Source: Dipteris shenzhenensis (lineage: Eukaryota > Polypodiophyta > Polypodiopsida > Gleicheniales). Taken from it: a DNA stretch of 64,000 bases. Both the position numbers and the translations under genes were made by a program. Of this stretch, positions 49,401 to 63,043 are shown piece after piece (within the stretch, counting starts at the first letter, position 1; every line of letters begins with the position of its first letter). The stretch lies in assembly GCA_047967505.1 (NCBI GenBank), contig CM106540.1. One strand, written 5' to 3'. The notes under the pieces were generated by a model, which saw nothing but the letters and a program-made list of their open reading frames with translations, made no database searches and was not told where the DNA came from.

Positions 49401-52400
49401 TAGGAAAAAGGGGGGCCGGGGGGGGAGGGCTGAAAGGAGAGGGGTTGAGGGAGAAGGGGAGGAGAGAGGCTGAGGGCTGAGGGAGAGGGGCTGCGGGGAG
49501 GAGTGAGGCAGAGGGCTGAAAGGAGAGGGGCTGAGGGACTTTAATAAACTTTCTTTCTTTCTTAAAATGATCCCCATGGTATAGTGTAGGCTTTCTACCC
49601 TTGTGCTAAAGTGCAATGGTTACCTAAAGCTATTGGAAGATCTACTCCCCAATCTCCACACGAATAAGCCCAATTGTTGGCTGATACGCTCACCAAGCTG
49701 CTGTCCATCTGTAGAAGAGTGCCTTGTAGCATCAAGGATAGTGCCTAAAACATTGGACGTGTGCATCTAATGATGCAAGGGACATCGGACGAGAAGGTAT
49801 TTATGTGCCACTAGTAGATGCCACAATCACTTGCTCATGGAAAGCAACCTCCATCTATGCATCATTGTCGGCCAAAGACTCACCATCAAGGTGCATCTTT
49901 TGATGTCAGTGTGTAGCTAGGTAGCTACAAGACGAGTCCCTAAATACTCCAATGGAGGTGCAAAAGAAATGACAAAAGCAAATAGAATGGTAAGTGAAGT
50001 ATAAAGATCTACTATCTACTTGCATCTATACTTAAGGCACCTCAGTCAGGTCAAGAAAAGGATTCGTGTACACAAGGCTCTACGTGTCGCATTGGTTGAG
50101 CTCAGCAATGAGGTCGTTGTCATTGTCATCACCATATGCCCCTTTTGTCTATTGCTGCTATATTGGCGCTGATCTCATTTCCATTATTCGGAGTCAATGG
50201 GAGAGATGTACTGGGACCTCTCCAGCCGCTCAAGAAAGATCAATAGCCTTCATGCGGACCTAGGATTGTCCATTGTTTTTTCACGTTACTCCACTTGGGA
50301 TTATAGACCACCCCCATGGTTGTGTATTGATATTGCAGAGGCCATGAATAGAGTTCTCACTCTCCCACCATCGTAAATTACTGTTACTGTAAAAAAGAAA
50401 CATGCTAACAATTTATGGAAACGAAATCAATTGCCCTACTTCAGAGTGGTTCGGAACATTAGGGACATACATATGGAATGAGTTTCGTACATGACAAATG
50501 TCAAAGTTGATTGCAACATCCTCTTTGCAAAGTTTGTGGTATTAAGGAAGAGCAGGAGGGAAGATGTTATATATCATATGCCAACAACACCCATAATCAT
50601 ATATGGATCATGGTCACATTTGTTAGCAATTGCTTAAACCTAGACTATAGTTAAGGCTCACATATGAGGACAACACATCATAGGATGTAACATGTTACTT
50701 GCAACTTCATACGTCCATTCAACACCCTAACTTAATGAACAGCAAAAGGCAAGATTTAAGACTTTAAACCATGCTAGCTGATCCATAATCCATATGATAG
50801 TTATAACCAAACTTTAAATTTGAAGTCTATTTATTATACATATTACATGACACATGTAACATTATAATAGTGGAATCAAGTCTCAAAATTCAAAACATGA
50901 TGCATGCCACTAGGCGTCGGGTATGTTTCTAATGAATTGGAATCCATACGTCTGGTCCTGCATTCCGTATGGGACGTTCAATATGGTTCCGTACGTACAG
51001 AACTCTTGCAATATGCAACTATGCCCTGCTTACTGCCACATAATGAAACTAAGCATATAAGATATGTTCCAATCCTAGGCAAGGTCATCGGTTTCCTTGA
51101 ACAAAGAATGATAAAACCATTTGTGCTTATTGCCTAGAGGCTCTTAATCTTCGGCAAACATAACTCACGCAACGAGACATGATATATATTAAAACTAGCT
51201 CTTTAACAACCAAGTATAGGAGTTTGCTGGAGGAATCCTTGCTTATAGCACACCAAGTTGTTTGACTCACGCCCTCCTTGACTGCTTTCTGTGATCAAAC
51301 ATGTAGATGCCCAAGCATCTACTTCCAGTAGTGAAATTAATACCTTCGCAAAGTTCAAATCTTCTCTCTCACATCCATATCAAAATTGGACACTTTGTTC
51401 CATTCAAAAAGGTTGCATACCCCATTTGCATGTTGCCAGTCACATATATAAAATCTTTCCCTCTTGCTACCATTCAATTTTGTCAATTTCTTCTATGTGA
51501 AAATATAGCATAGCATAGCCATGGCACATTTGATTTGACATTCAAGGAACTTACTCTTCAAAAGAGATCCTTCCATCTGCATTTGTATCAAATAACATGA
51601 AAAACTTCGATGGAGAACAGTGTAACTCCCCAGGCTGCCTTTCACCGACAAGATATCCTCCCCTAATGACTGAGGACTCAGAGGGTGGTAAGACAGGAAT
51701 TATTGCACGCATTAAATCTCCAGGGGTCATGAAATACTGCTTTGTAGAATCCTTGATGGAAGCAAAATACTCAAAAACCTGGACAATCAAGAAAAGGGAA
51801 GGCAATCGGTAAAACGCATGAATTCAAATCAAACCAACACTATCAGAGTTATTAAATTCCATATGAAAAGCACTACAAGAGGCAGAAAATGCAAGGAAGC
51901 AAAGCAACCATTGAATTCAAAACACAAAATAAGAAGTGATAATGAAAGTACAATTTCTGATGAGCATGCAGGTGAGCTTCTATTGATAGTAATACAAATA
52001 GTGCCATTACGGATTAAGCTTTATCATGAAAGCACGTCCAAAGGCTTCTGCCACAACTTCATGGAGGATAATTCCCTATTCCAATTCACATCAAGATATT
52101 CTATTAAAACAGATATATGAAGCATCAGCCCTAAGCTTCCAAAAGTGTAGAACTTGTCACAACATCATGCTCTTCATGAGGTAGCAGTAGTCACAATTGC
52201 ATCTTTTATATTTCTGTCCATGGAAATGATTTTTAACACACCCATCGTGCTCAGTTTACAAGTAGTCTTATTTTCATGCGGATAAACAGACTATAAATTG
52301 CTGAAACTGTCTCGCTCCTCCAAACGGAATGGCAGAATCAGCCATGTTAAAGGCTATCCCATATCCATTGCAACCCACCTTTAATGCTACTCCAGCCCAT

Positions 52401-55400
52401 GAGTCCTTGTGGCTTTTCACTCTTATCATTTTCTTCACTAACTCTTTAACAAACAAAATATCATTACGTGTATTGTTCATGCCCACCTTGAAACTCATAG
52501 ACACTACTGCAATGATTGTAATCCATATTGCTTGCTATATTTGACAATAAGCACCTTTTGAGGAGAACTGTAGGCTCTAATCCTCCTTTCGTATGTAAAA
52601 AAAATCCGTCGCCTTATCCATTCTGCAAAGACATCTCTTGTGAAATCAGAAAACCTAAATCAGGTCAAAGTCATATATATAGACCATCACTAGATCAAGG
52701 GCTTCACCTCAAAAACCTTAACAGAAAGGAAAACGAGCCATACAGTCACCCATTGTTTAAAAAATGCTTGTCGGAAGCAGAGAGCTAAAAGCGAACAATG
52801 ATAGAGTAATATCTCCTGAATGGGTCCCACTAGCATTAACTACTCAACTTCATCATTTGCTGCCACAACAGCAACTCATCTACTTTCTGGAATGATGGGA
52901 AAGATCTTAAAACGTTTCAGATTAAAGCCACGTGTCCCCCATTTTTTCTAGAAAAATACTCTTTGGAATTTTCTCTAAACAAACCTTTCTATATATGAGA
53001 ACAATATATCTTTGTAAGACTAGAATAAATCCAATCTTACCAACTCACATTGTTGTTGTTATTAAGTCCAAAAATCTACATTGAAATTTTTAGCTGTATG
53101 GGGCTTCTACACCATGTAACATATTTTGATAGAGTTGAACAGCTGATCACCACTTGGACGAAAATTCAAGAATTTGCAGGTGATAGGAAAATATACCTTT
53201 GTAAGACTAGAATATATCCAGTCATACAAATTCACATTTTTGTAGTTCTAAAGTCCAAAGATCTAATTAACTATTGGGGCTTCTGCACCCGTGTAAGAGG
53301 TTTCAACATATGAAAACATCTCTACCATGAAGTTGAAGGAGTTTGCAAGGCTAAGAACTGAGAATCTATGTAACATAGGGATAAAAGACCTATTAAGTGG
53401 GGTTTTAGTGGGATTTATGGAAAAGTGCATATCTGAATGCGGTTGAGGATAGTAGGATACATGCTGCTTGTTACGCCTGTTCTTAGCCTGCCCCATTGCT
53501 AGAAAGATTTCGGGAGTGATTGGAAGAGGCATCTAGAGTGCTAGTGTTATAACAACCTGCCAGGTCGGATGGCTTGTTGGAAGGTAACAAAGGAATACCT
53601 TTGTAAGACTAGAATATTTCCAATCACAAAAATTTGCATTTTTTGTTGGAAGATAACAAAGGATCCGGTTCACGGTTAGTCTTGATTTGGCCTACGCTGA
53701 GGGGGAGATGTGCTCTGTCCCTACTATATAAGTGCAACAAGCAAGCTTTCCATTGGATCCCTGAAGTTGGGACATCATGTGGTCGCTAGTAAAACTTATC
53801 TCCGAGACCTGGCAGTCTCAAGCCAAGACTCAATCAAAGGGATCCTGAGTAATGTAGTGCAATGCTTTTCGCTTAAAGTTTTGGATAATGTGTAATCTCA
53901 TGACAGAACAGCATTGCAATGTTTTTTAATGGGAGAAATCTCTTTTTGCACTACGAGGGCTCCATCTGTTAGAATAACAGTCTGCTTGCTGCATCTTCCC
54001 TGCACAGTGGAAGGATCTCTCAAAAGCTCTCAGATCTCTTGTAGAGTGTGGAACAATGAACCCACAAATCTGGAAATTAAAGCAGAGAGAAGTATATGTG
54101 TGTCAACCATAGTTACCAGGAAACGGGAACGTTCCAGAAATTCGGGTGTCAGAAGGGGAACATTCTGGGAAGGGGGAACGGGAACTGGAACACCACGTCA
54201 TATACGACATGTCATCATATGACATAAAACTACATTAGAAACTAACATTTTACAGCTTTAAATTTTCTATATAAGCTCTTAAATACCCATTTGAAACTTT
54301 CAAAGAGCCTTTTTTTTGTTTGAGGGGGGGGGGGACGTTCTGGGGCCGTTTGGTTCCGGCTTGCTTCCTGGAATGGCGTTCCAGACGTTCCGGATGTCGG
54401 AACGCCGTTCCCTGGTAACTATGGTGACAACACATGGGAAAACCTGCTTAAAGTGATCTACAAGCATCCACCAAAGGGATGGAAAACCTACAGACAAAGC
54501 GGGCTGCTCACTGGACTGCTTGAGGGCACAAAGATGGCTCATCATTCCTACTGTGCTGCCATTGGAAAGGGCTTCTGTGGGATGGAATCGAAAGAACAAA
54601 GGCTCTACTTATATAGGCTGAAGGGAGTCTCAAATGGCCGACCAGACCAGGATTAGGGCCAACCCATGACCTAGGATAAGTTTGATTTGATCGTAAGGGC
54701 AGATCTGGCTGACCAGACAACCGACCAGGTTAGATTTAGGGTCTACCCACCCAGGTCTGGCTCCCTACCCAGGTCAGGTTAGATTTGGGGTCTTACCCGC
54801 CCAGATCTGGCCCCCTACACATGCTGGCTGAAAAGGTGCTGCCATATGGCAGCCACAGGTGCCTACAAACAGCCCCTTGATGAGGGCATACACAGCTGTC
54901 TGTCCCCATTTCTCCTAACCAAATCTACCCAAGTCTACTGCACCCTGATTCTCATATGGAGGCTCACAGATGCGGCCGTGATCTCCAACATTCTTCTCGG
55001 AGAAATTTCTCTCTGTATGTAATGGTGCCGTCATGATCATGATTATGGACTCTTCTTTTCGTCTTCATCATGGATGTTGATGCCTGCTTAGTGGCTCCAC
55101 CCCCCAGATCATTATATTAGGTTTATTTTGGTCTCATAGACCCTTTGGTCTTCCGAAAGCTTTTAATGAACTTTCTTTCTCTCTCAGGAATGAGGTGGGG
55201 CAGGAACCTTATCCAAGTCAGCCTGGAATGTGGTGGAGAAAATCCAGAAGCATGACACTGTTCCCTACTCCATCCTACTCTTGGAGGCTGGCAGCACCTC
55301 TCGGCAATGGAGAGAATGTCACAATACTTGTTAAGGTCACCAAACTGCCTGAGAAAAGACACCCATGTCTGTCATGGGAAGCAAGTTCAAAGTTACAAAA

Positions 55401-58187
55401 AACTAACGAGAGTAAAATTCTAGTGTCAGGTTGGAAGGAAGACACAAAGCAATGGGTCAAATGATGGAGTCCAGAAGCGTTATTGGTGTCTTTGATAGAA
55501 GACAAACAAGTTGTTGAGGCCTTCTTGCAGAGATGTTTGTTAGGGTCGTGGGAGCATGCAGACCACCGCAAAAGATTTGAGCACTACACTCAATTCTTTG
55601 CACAAAGAAAAAGGGATACCACTTCAAAAGAGACATGACTCTTGCATGCTGCTGTTATTCAGTGCTGTTATTCCCTGGCTGATTGCTTTGGGAAACCCAT
55701 GCAAACTAGAAGGCAGAGAAGCTTGCTTTTTTGGGAAGGCCTTCCAAAAAAGAGGTGGTTTTTCCTGCTTTAATATTACTTTTCCAATGATGGCTTTTCT
55801 AGAGCAAAGTACCCAGATTTTGGGCGGCCCACTCCCTTCTATTTAGCAGTCCATAGGCTCCCAGATATCCCACAATCAGTGTGAATCAGCTCTACATCAG
55901 TTTTGCCTAATTCCATCTCTCTAGACGCTTTGTTTCTTTGTCATTCCAGCTCCTACATTCTCCTCTCCGCTCACCTACTCGCAGTTCTTCCCTCCCTTCC
56001 CTACCTCAGCACTCCTCTTCATACTCAATGGCTGAAGTGAGTCACATGCTTGGTGAAGAAGCTGCAGCAACTACCGCAAGCATGCCTCCCCATTAGGAGC
56101 TTTGTGATGAAGAGGGAGATGACATGCATTTTGGTGAGGGTAATCTTGTCACCAAGAAGTAACACACTGAACTGAAAACATACCAAAGGCAGCCAAAGGA
56201 GTTCAAGGACATGTTCATGACCCAAGAGCCGTGCCTCAAAGCACAAACGCAAATCATTGCAGTGTTGCAAGCCGCAGTTACGAGCTTGGCAGCAAGGAGT
56301 GCAGCCGAGCCACCATCCTTTACACCGGAGGCTTTTGCAGGTGAGAAGACATGGTTGAACTGATAGCAGGTACACTTCTGATTCCATCCTTTCTCTGATG
56401 CACTTAGGATTCTCAAGATTCAAATAGCTCGAAATAAAAGGCTTTGACTAGGTGGCAAAAGTTGAAAGAGAAGATTTGGTCAAAGTTTGAACAAGTATTT
56501 AAGGGAGAATTCCTTCAACCTAAGGATGAGTATAACCCCACCTCTAAGTTCACTACTCACCTATAGTTTGATGCGTGTGTGTGTATATATATAGCCCGGC
56601 ATGCTCATCGAGAGTACAAGTGTGTACCACCACAAACTTTCCTAGATAATCTCAATCATTTGCTGAAATGTCGCAAGAGCATTTTTTACAAAAGGGAGTA
56701 CAAGGAGCTCTTCTTCCTTAGTTATGGAGGATATGCATAAATTATAAGAACCCAATTAAGGTTACGATCGAGAATCGATTTGATAGGCTGCAAGTAGTTG
56801 CCTAGCTTACAAAGATTGACCTTCATACTTGCTATCACCAGATAAACATAACTAAGGAAGAAGTCTTTAAGACAAGATTCCAACTAGATAGGGCCATTAC
56901 GAGTTCCTTGTACTCCCTTTTGTAACAAATGCTCTTGCGACATTTCAGCAAATGATTGAGATTATCTAGGAAAGTTTGTGGTGGTACACACTCGTACTCT
57001 CGATGAGCATGCCGGGCTTGCAGCCTATCAAATCGATTCTTGATCGTAACCTTAATTGGGTTCTTATAATTTATGCATATCCTCCAACTTTCGTCGTTCT
57101 TTTGCTTTAATAGCACCTTTTGACTTAGTCTTTAATCGTGGACAATGCATCCACATGTGTCCTTTTTGTCCACATATGAAGTAGCTACCTCCTTCCCAAA
57201 CTGAAGGGTTTGCTTCTCTTTCTTAATGCGCTTTGCAGTCGCTTCACTAGAAGTCTGTGATGAACTCGACGCTTCAATCTGTATAGACCTAGTGGGATGG
57301 AATGGTCTCTTTCGTCTAAAGTTCTTTTGCTCGGTCCTTGTAGTTGAATGAGGTATTTGTGAAGAAGCCCCTTTGGCCATAGTATCATCATAGATCTTTC
57401 CATATCGAATTGCATCCTTGAGTTTTTTGCTACTGTTAACTTGAAGTTTATGTTTTTCCACCAACCCATTTAAAAAAAATCCACATAAAGTAGTTGGATC
57501 CATGTATGTGGCCTTAGATTGCAACTCTCATACTGTTGTAGGTAGAATTTCAGATTTAGAACAACAAAATCTGAATTTGCACAATTAAATATGTATTCTA
57601 GTCTTACAAAGAGGGGGGGGGGCGCGCGTGTAATCTCTGTGTGGTAATGGACATATTAAGCCCTGAGAAACTAAGTGCAAAGGAGTCTAAGCATGAGTTC
57701 TTTTGTAAAGAAATTACATACCTTGGACACAAGATTTCCCGAAAGGGCAGGAGCATTAATCACAAAAGGTTATAGATTAGCTTGTTCCTCAGATAAAAGG
57801 AAAAGTTGAGCATTTCTATGATTCATGGTCTTTCTTAAGAAGTCAATGAGGGATTACTCGAAGCTAACCGTTTCTTTAACAAACCTCCTTAAAGAACATG
57901 GACTCGCTATATGTGCGCACATGCACTTGCAAAATCTAGCCCCTTAGGGAAGGGGGGGGGGGGGAGAGAGCAATTTTAAGTCTCTCTTAAGAGGGTGTAT
58001 GCATGAAGAGGCATTCATCACTTGTGAAGGATGCAATCCATGTGAAAGGATCTACAACACACACACAGGATGAGATGATATTTGCCTAGCTAGCTTGTGT
58101 GCTAGCCCGAGGACTGTGTCCCAAAACTTCCCTTAGGTGGTCCCCCAGCTGTTTAGCTGGTTGTTCTAAAAGGGTTTTTGGGACAGA

Positions 58188-58220
<33 letters not shown>

Positions 58221-61200
58221 TTTTTTCCTCTCTCTCTCTCTCTCTCTCATAGTTTTTTCCATACGCATACGGTATACCGGTACGGAAGTATGATTGGAGT
58301 ATGGATCAGCCCCTGGACTGAGTCATACGTGACCTTTATTTTTTTTAAAAAAAAACAGGAAAATATATGTTGTACACATTTAATTGACACAGAGCTACAA
58401 AACTTTCAACTTAAAACTTCAAAATCAAACCTGTATTAAATTTAAAGACAAGAAGCTAAAGGTCTGGGAACCAAATTTTTCCTCCTCAAAAAAGCCAACT
58501 ATGATTAGTCATACTATACGTGTACGGAATAATTATTTCATACGCATATGGTTCAGCCAACCATACGAGTACGGAACCAACAATGCTCTCTCTCTCTCTC
58601 TCTCTCTCTCGGATGCAAGCTTGTTGTGAGTCTCAGCAGATGGGCGAGCCCCAGTCACATCTTATGGTCAAGCATTGCTTTTGCTTGGTCTCGGTGCAGG
58701 ATGCACGACCTCGTTAATTATAATGGTCTTGACAGATGGCCATCCTCGGGTGGTTTTACATGCTTCCCTCATGGAGGGGGCACTATCCACAAGGCAGGGG
58801 ATCCCATGAACCCAAGGAACTACATGACCATTATGATTGGGCATGTCATGACTCATGTCCAAGATCTATGCATCCGTGCTTGATTTTGAGGTCAGCCGAT
58901 TTGCAGATATGCGAGGGCTTAGAGCATATGGACAGGCTAGGTTCCGACATGATCATGGGACCATGGATCACATTCTCATGCTCAGATGTATCATTGAGGA
59001 GGCGAGAGCATAGAGACAGAGGGTTTATTGTTGCTTTGTGGATTTTCGCAAAGCCTTTCACACCATTCCCAGGGCCCGCCTCATCAAACGCTTGCAGAAC
59101 TTGGGTTATGATCAGGAGGTCGTTTGGGCAGTTATCGCACTTTATGAGAGTCTCACGCAAGGTCATGCAGACATTAGGGGAGACAGGATGCTCTCTTGCT
59201 AACACTCTGATTCAGATATTGTTGTATGCAGAGGATGTGGTATTTCTATCGTCCTTAGCAAAGGGGCTCCAAAGACATCTCAATGCACTACAATCTTTTT
59301 GTGAGTTGCATGATTTGAAGGTCAACCTTGGTAAAACCAAGGTTATGATCTTCAATACATCTCAGGTCGTGATGCATCGGGAGAGTTTTACCTTTGACGG
59401 GTCACTAGTAGAGATTGTTCCATCATATACATACCTAGGGGTTATCTTTTCTGGACCCATTTTCACCATGAGACCGGCAATGCACCTAAGCAGAGGGTAT
59501 GCCTCGTTAGCCACGTTGGAGAGACAGTGCTTCCGTTCACATTTCCAGGACCTACAGACCAAATGTCTTCTATTCGACTCCTTGGTTCGACCCGCAGGGA
59601 TGTACGGCAGCCCTTGTTGGGGGGCAAACCTATAAGTTACGGAATGGGCTTGTATAGAGCGGCTACATGTGCTTATGCTATCACGGATGATTCGGAGTGT
59701 CCCTCACCAGATCATTCAGGCTGAGTTTGGATCTTCACCATTGCAGCTTGATGCAGCTTTCTTGGTCATTACCTACTTATATCGAGTCAGGGCATATGGA
59801 GATCATACCTCTAGCCGCAACAGACTACCATGGTTAGCATTGTCCTCCTCCATGACGCTAGTGACACGACAGCTCAGACATAGGGTTGATGCACAGATTA
59901 CACTTGGGGACATTCCCTCCATATTTAGAGTGGGAGCCAAACCAATAGGTGTGACGGTCACCCTTGTTAGACGCAAAGTTATGACCAGGGTACAGCGTAG
60001 GACTACACCCACTAGGGACAGCCAGCACTCCATATCTGATTTCAAGCTATTACTCCCTCACTCTTGACGAGGGGAGGTGCCACATTGTCCTGGAGCACAC
60101 TTTGTTCTATCTTACGACGGTAGTGGAGGATGGTTTTGTTGTAGATGATTACTACTATTGTTTGATATGACTATGTATGATACAGTTTCTATTTTTTGTA
60201 TGGGTGTGGATGCTCGGTTAGTAGCTCCACCCCTCTAGTAGGATTTGTATCAAGTTTTTTCATAGTCTCATAGACCGAAGAACTTTCTTTCTTTCTTTCT
60301 CAAGGGCAGAGTGCTTTGGCCCCAATGCTTCCAGGCACATTTCCACCGACGAAGGGTTGGCTCTTCGACACTTTCATGTAGCCGACTGCCATGTATGCAG
60401 CACCCTTCTGGGGGAGTGATCTCCCAATGATAGAGTGGAGGAGATTTGAGCAGCTACAGGTGACTATGGGATCTAGGATGATTCGAAGTAAGCCCTCAGT
60501 CCCACATGAGATAGTATGGTCAGAGTTTGCCATGACACCTCTCCAGGTTGACACAATCTTTCAGACAATGACATTCATCCACCGAGTTTGGGAGTTACTC
60601 ACTGGAGACTACCGAGGCTGGCCCTAGAGACATCCAAACGACTAGCAGAGGGCAGAGCTGACACATGGTATGCACACATGGTATTCATCCACGGAGTTTG
60701 GGACTTACTCACTGAAGACTACCGAGGTTGGCCCTAGAGTCATCAAATGACTAGTAGAGGGCGGAGCTGACACATGGTATGCACATATATCCACATGGTT
60801 AGCCATGCACGGCATCCAAATGGACAGGCTTCCCCCCTTTCAATACAACATGGACGCACCACCTAAGTCGATCCCACGAGATGAGATCAACCATATCATA
60901 CGGTTAGATCTCCTCCACATCTCAGAATTAGGAGGGGGGGTAGGAGGGGGGACCAGGAGCTCCCCACCACAATCCTGTTCTATCACGACCACTTCCTGAG
61001 TATCAGAGGAGGGATTCATCATCAGACCCCAATGTCTTGAGGACAGGGGAGTTTCACACGGCCTGAAAATCACCATTGAATAGATGCGGGTTTCGTCCCA
61101 TTAGATGAGGATTGAAGTGGGGAGAGCTGCAGGTATACCCAGAGAGCAGCGGATCTACATATTATGCACATTAGGGGTTGGTTGAGATAAAGAAGCATTT

Positions 61201-63006
61201 CCTTTGTGCCTGCCGAGCCTACCATGAGATCTAGGGACGCTATCAATGTCTTTCCCTAGAGGGGATTGGCTTCGATCCACTCTCACGACTTCCACTTCCA
61301 TGATCATGTCTACATTGGGCTCTATCTGATGAAGATGCACCAACATAGGGAGACACTATTATGACATATCAGAGAGTAGCAGGAGGCAACCAAGCCATAG
61401 GAGACAGAGGTTGACCGAGCACAATGACGCGTCATAGACTTCTATGCATTTGAGCATACTCCAAGACACAGCAGAATAGAGGAGCAAGAGCTAACTGATA
61501 AGAGAGCAGCTTGTGTCAGCAGAGAAAGCCGACACGGTGCCACCAAGAGAGGGACGCAAAGACCACATGTGAGCTTCAGGTTCGGCTGACAGCTTTCCTC
61601 AGGGGAGACTGATAGAGAGGAGGGGTCACTCTGGACATAGCTTAGTGGGTTCAAAGATCAAGGACACCACGCCCCCCCGCCATAGCGTGAGATAGCTCGA
61701 CAGACGCAGATCCGAGATATCTTCACAGCTCTTTGGAGAGCCACCACGGTGCTGCTTTCTGAGTCCCAAGTCTTAGTTTCCTCCTGTCTGTATTTGTTTT
61801 TTACTTTGCTTGAGCTCTTGAGCTCATTAGATCGGTATAGATTAGTATACAGCAAGGGCCCTGCCCATTGAGGCTTGTATAAGTTTTCTTTTTGTGCACA
61901 TTGTCCCATAGGAATGTGAGGCCTCCCACAAACGTTAATACATCTTTCTTTCTTTCTCTCTCTCAAGTCAACCCCACAACACAATGGAGTGGAGGAGTAG
62001 AAGTTAGCTGATATGAGGACAAAGTGGATTAGTGGGAAGAGACGACATGGAGTTCTGAAGCAGATACAAGGACACCGCATAGGGCAAAGGTTGATTAGAG
62101 CAGGATAGTAGGTCCTACCTATCGCGACCCTACTCAAAGGGGACGTCAAAGCCGAGGTGTCACTCTTGATGTGCCTATCAAATACAGAGACCATGGAGGT
62201 CAAAGCCGAGGTGTCACTCATGAATACAGAGATCATGGAGACCACGTCCCCACCACAGCGATTGACAACCCAGCAAAGACAGAGATGAGATATCTTCATA
62301 TCCACCAAAGGACTACCATGGCACTAGGATCATAGTTCATAGTTGATCACACCACCTGGTCTCTCTTAGGATCTCTCAGTTTTGAGTCCTAGCTAGTGTA
62401 TCCTTGCCTCAAGCCCCGCCTCGGCCCAAAGTGGCTTGCATGAGTTACTTCTATTATTGTATCTTGTCTCATAGGCCTGTGACACATACATTTTCAACTA
62501 TTACTCTAACTCTCTTTGTGCTCCCACCATAAGCATCCAATATTCCTTAACCGGTCAATCATTCAAACAACGCCATACATGGATCTTGAATTCACCACCC
62601 TTTGTTCGCCATCTAACAGCTTGCCCACAATTAAGCGAAGACGTTCAAAACGGGCTGGTTCAATACATCTCTTTCCTATACTGTCTCATCTTGACTTGCA
62701 TTTTGAGCATGTCGTCCTTAGAACACATAAAACAAAATAATTGGGACCGTCATAAAAACTCGGTCAGCAGTAGTGTGCTCAGGATTCTCCAGCAAAACAG
62801 CGCATCTCACAAGAGAGCTACCATGGCACCTAGATACGCCTTTTGAGTATCTGAGTCTCCATATGTATTGATTCTGAGCTTGATTTTTTTTTAGTTTCCT
62901 TAATACTCTGCAGGAATCTTAGCTATCCCCTTGCGTCAGCCCATAGCGGCTTGTATGAGTCACCTGTGATTGTACTTTGTCTCATAGGCCCGCGAGGCCT
63001 TGTTAA

Positions 63007-63043
<37 letters not shown>

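Larger units (their letters stand above)
52623..56027. other. MICU intron 1, exon-2-proximal part
   Basis: Three diverged copies of a CTTTGTAAGACTAGAATA block at 53010, 53198 and 53598, a TIR mini-element (54101-54427), a roughly 48-bp tandem pair (54727-54818) and a LINE-like 3' tail (55020-55200). No host gene seen. Confidence 0.45.

Noticed and set aside
61658-62308. 216-codon minus-strand frame
   Set aside because: Antisense to LINE/SINE-like repeats, no domain, and low-complexity Ser/Cys content.
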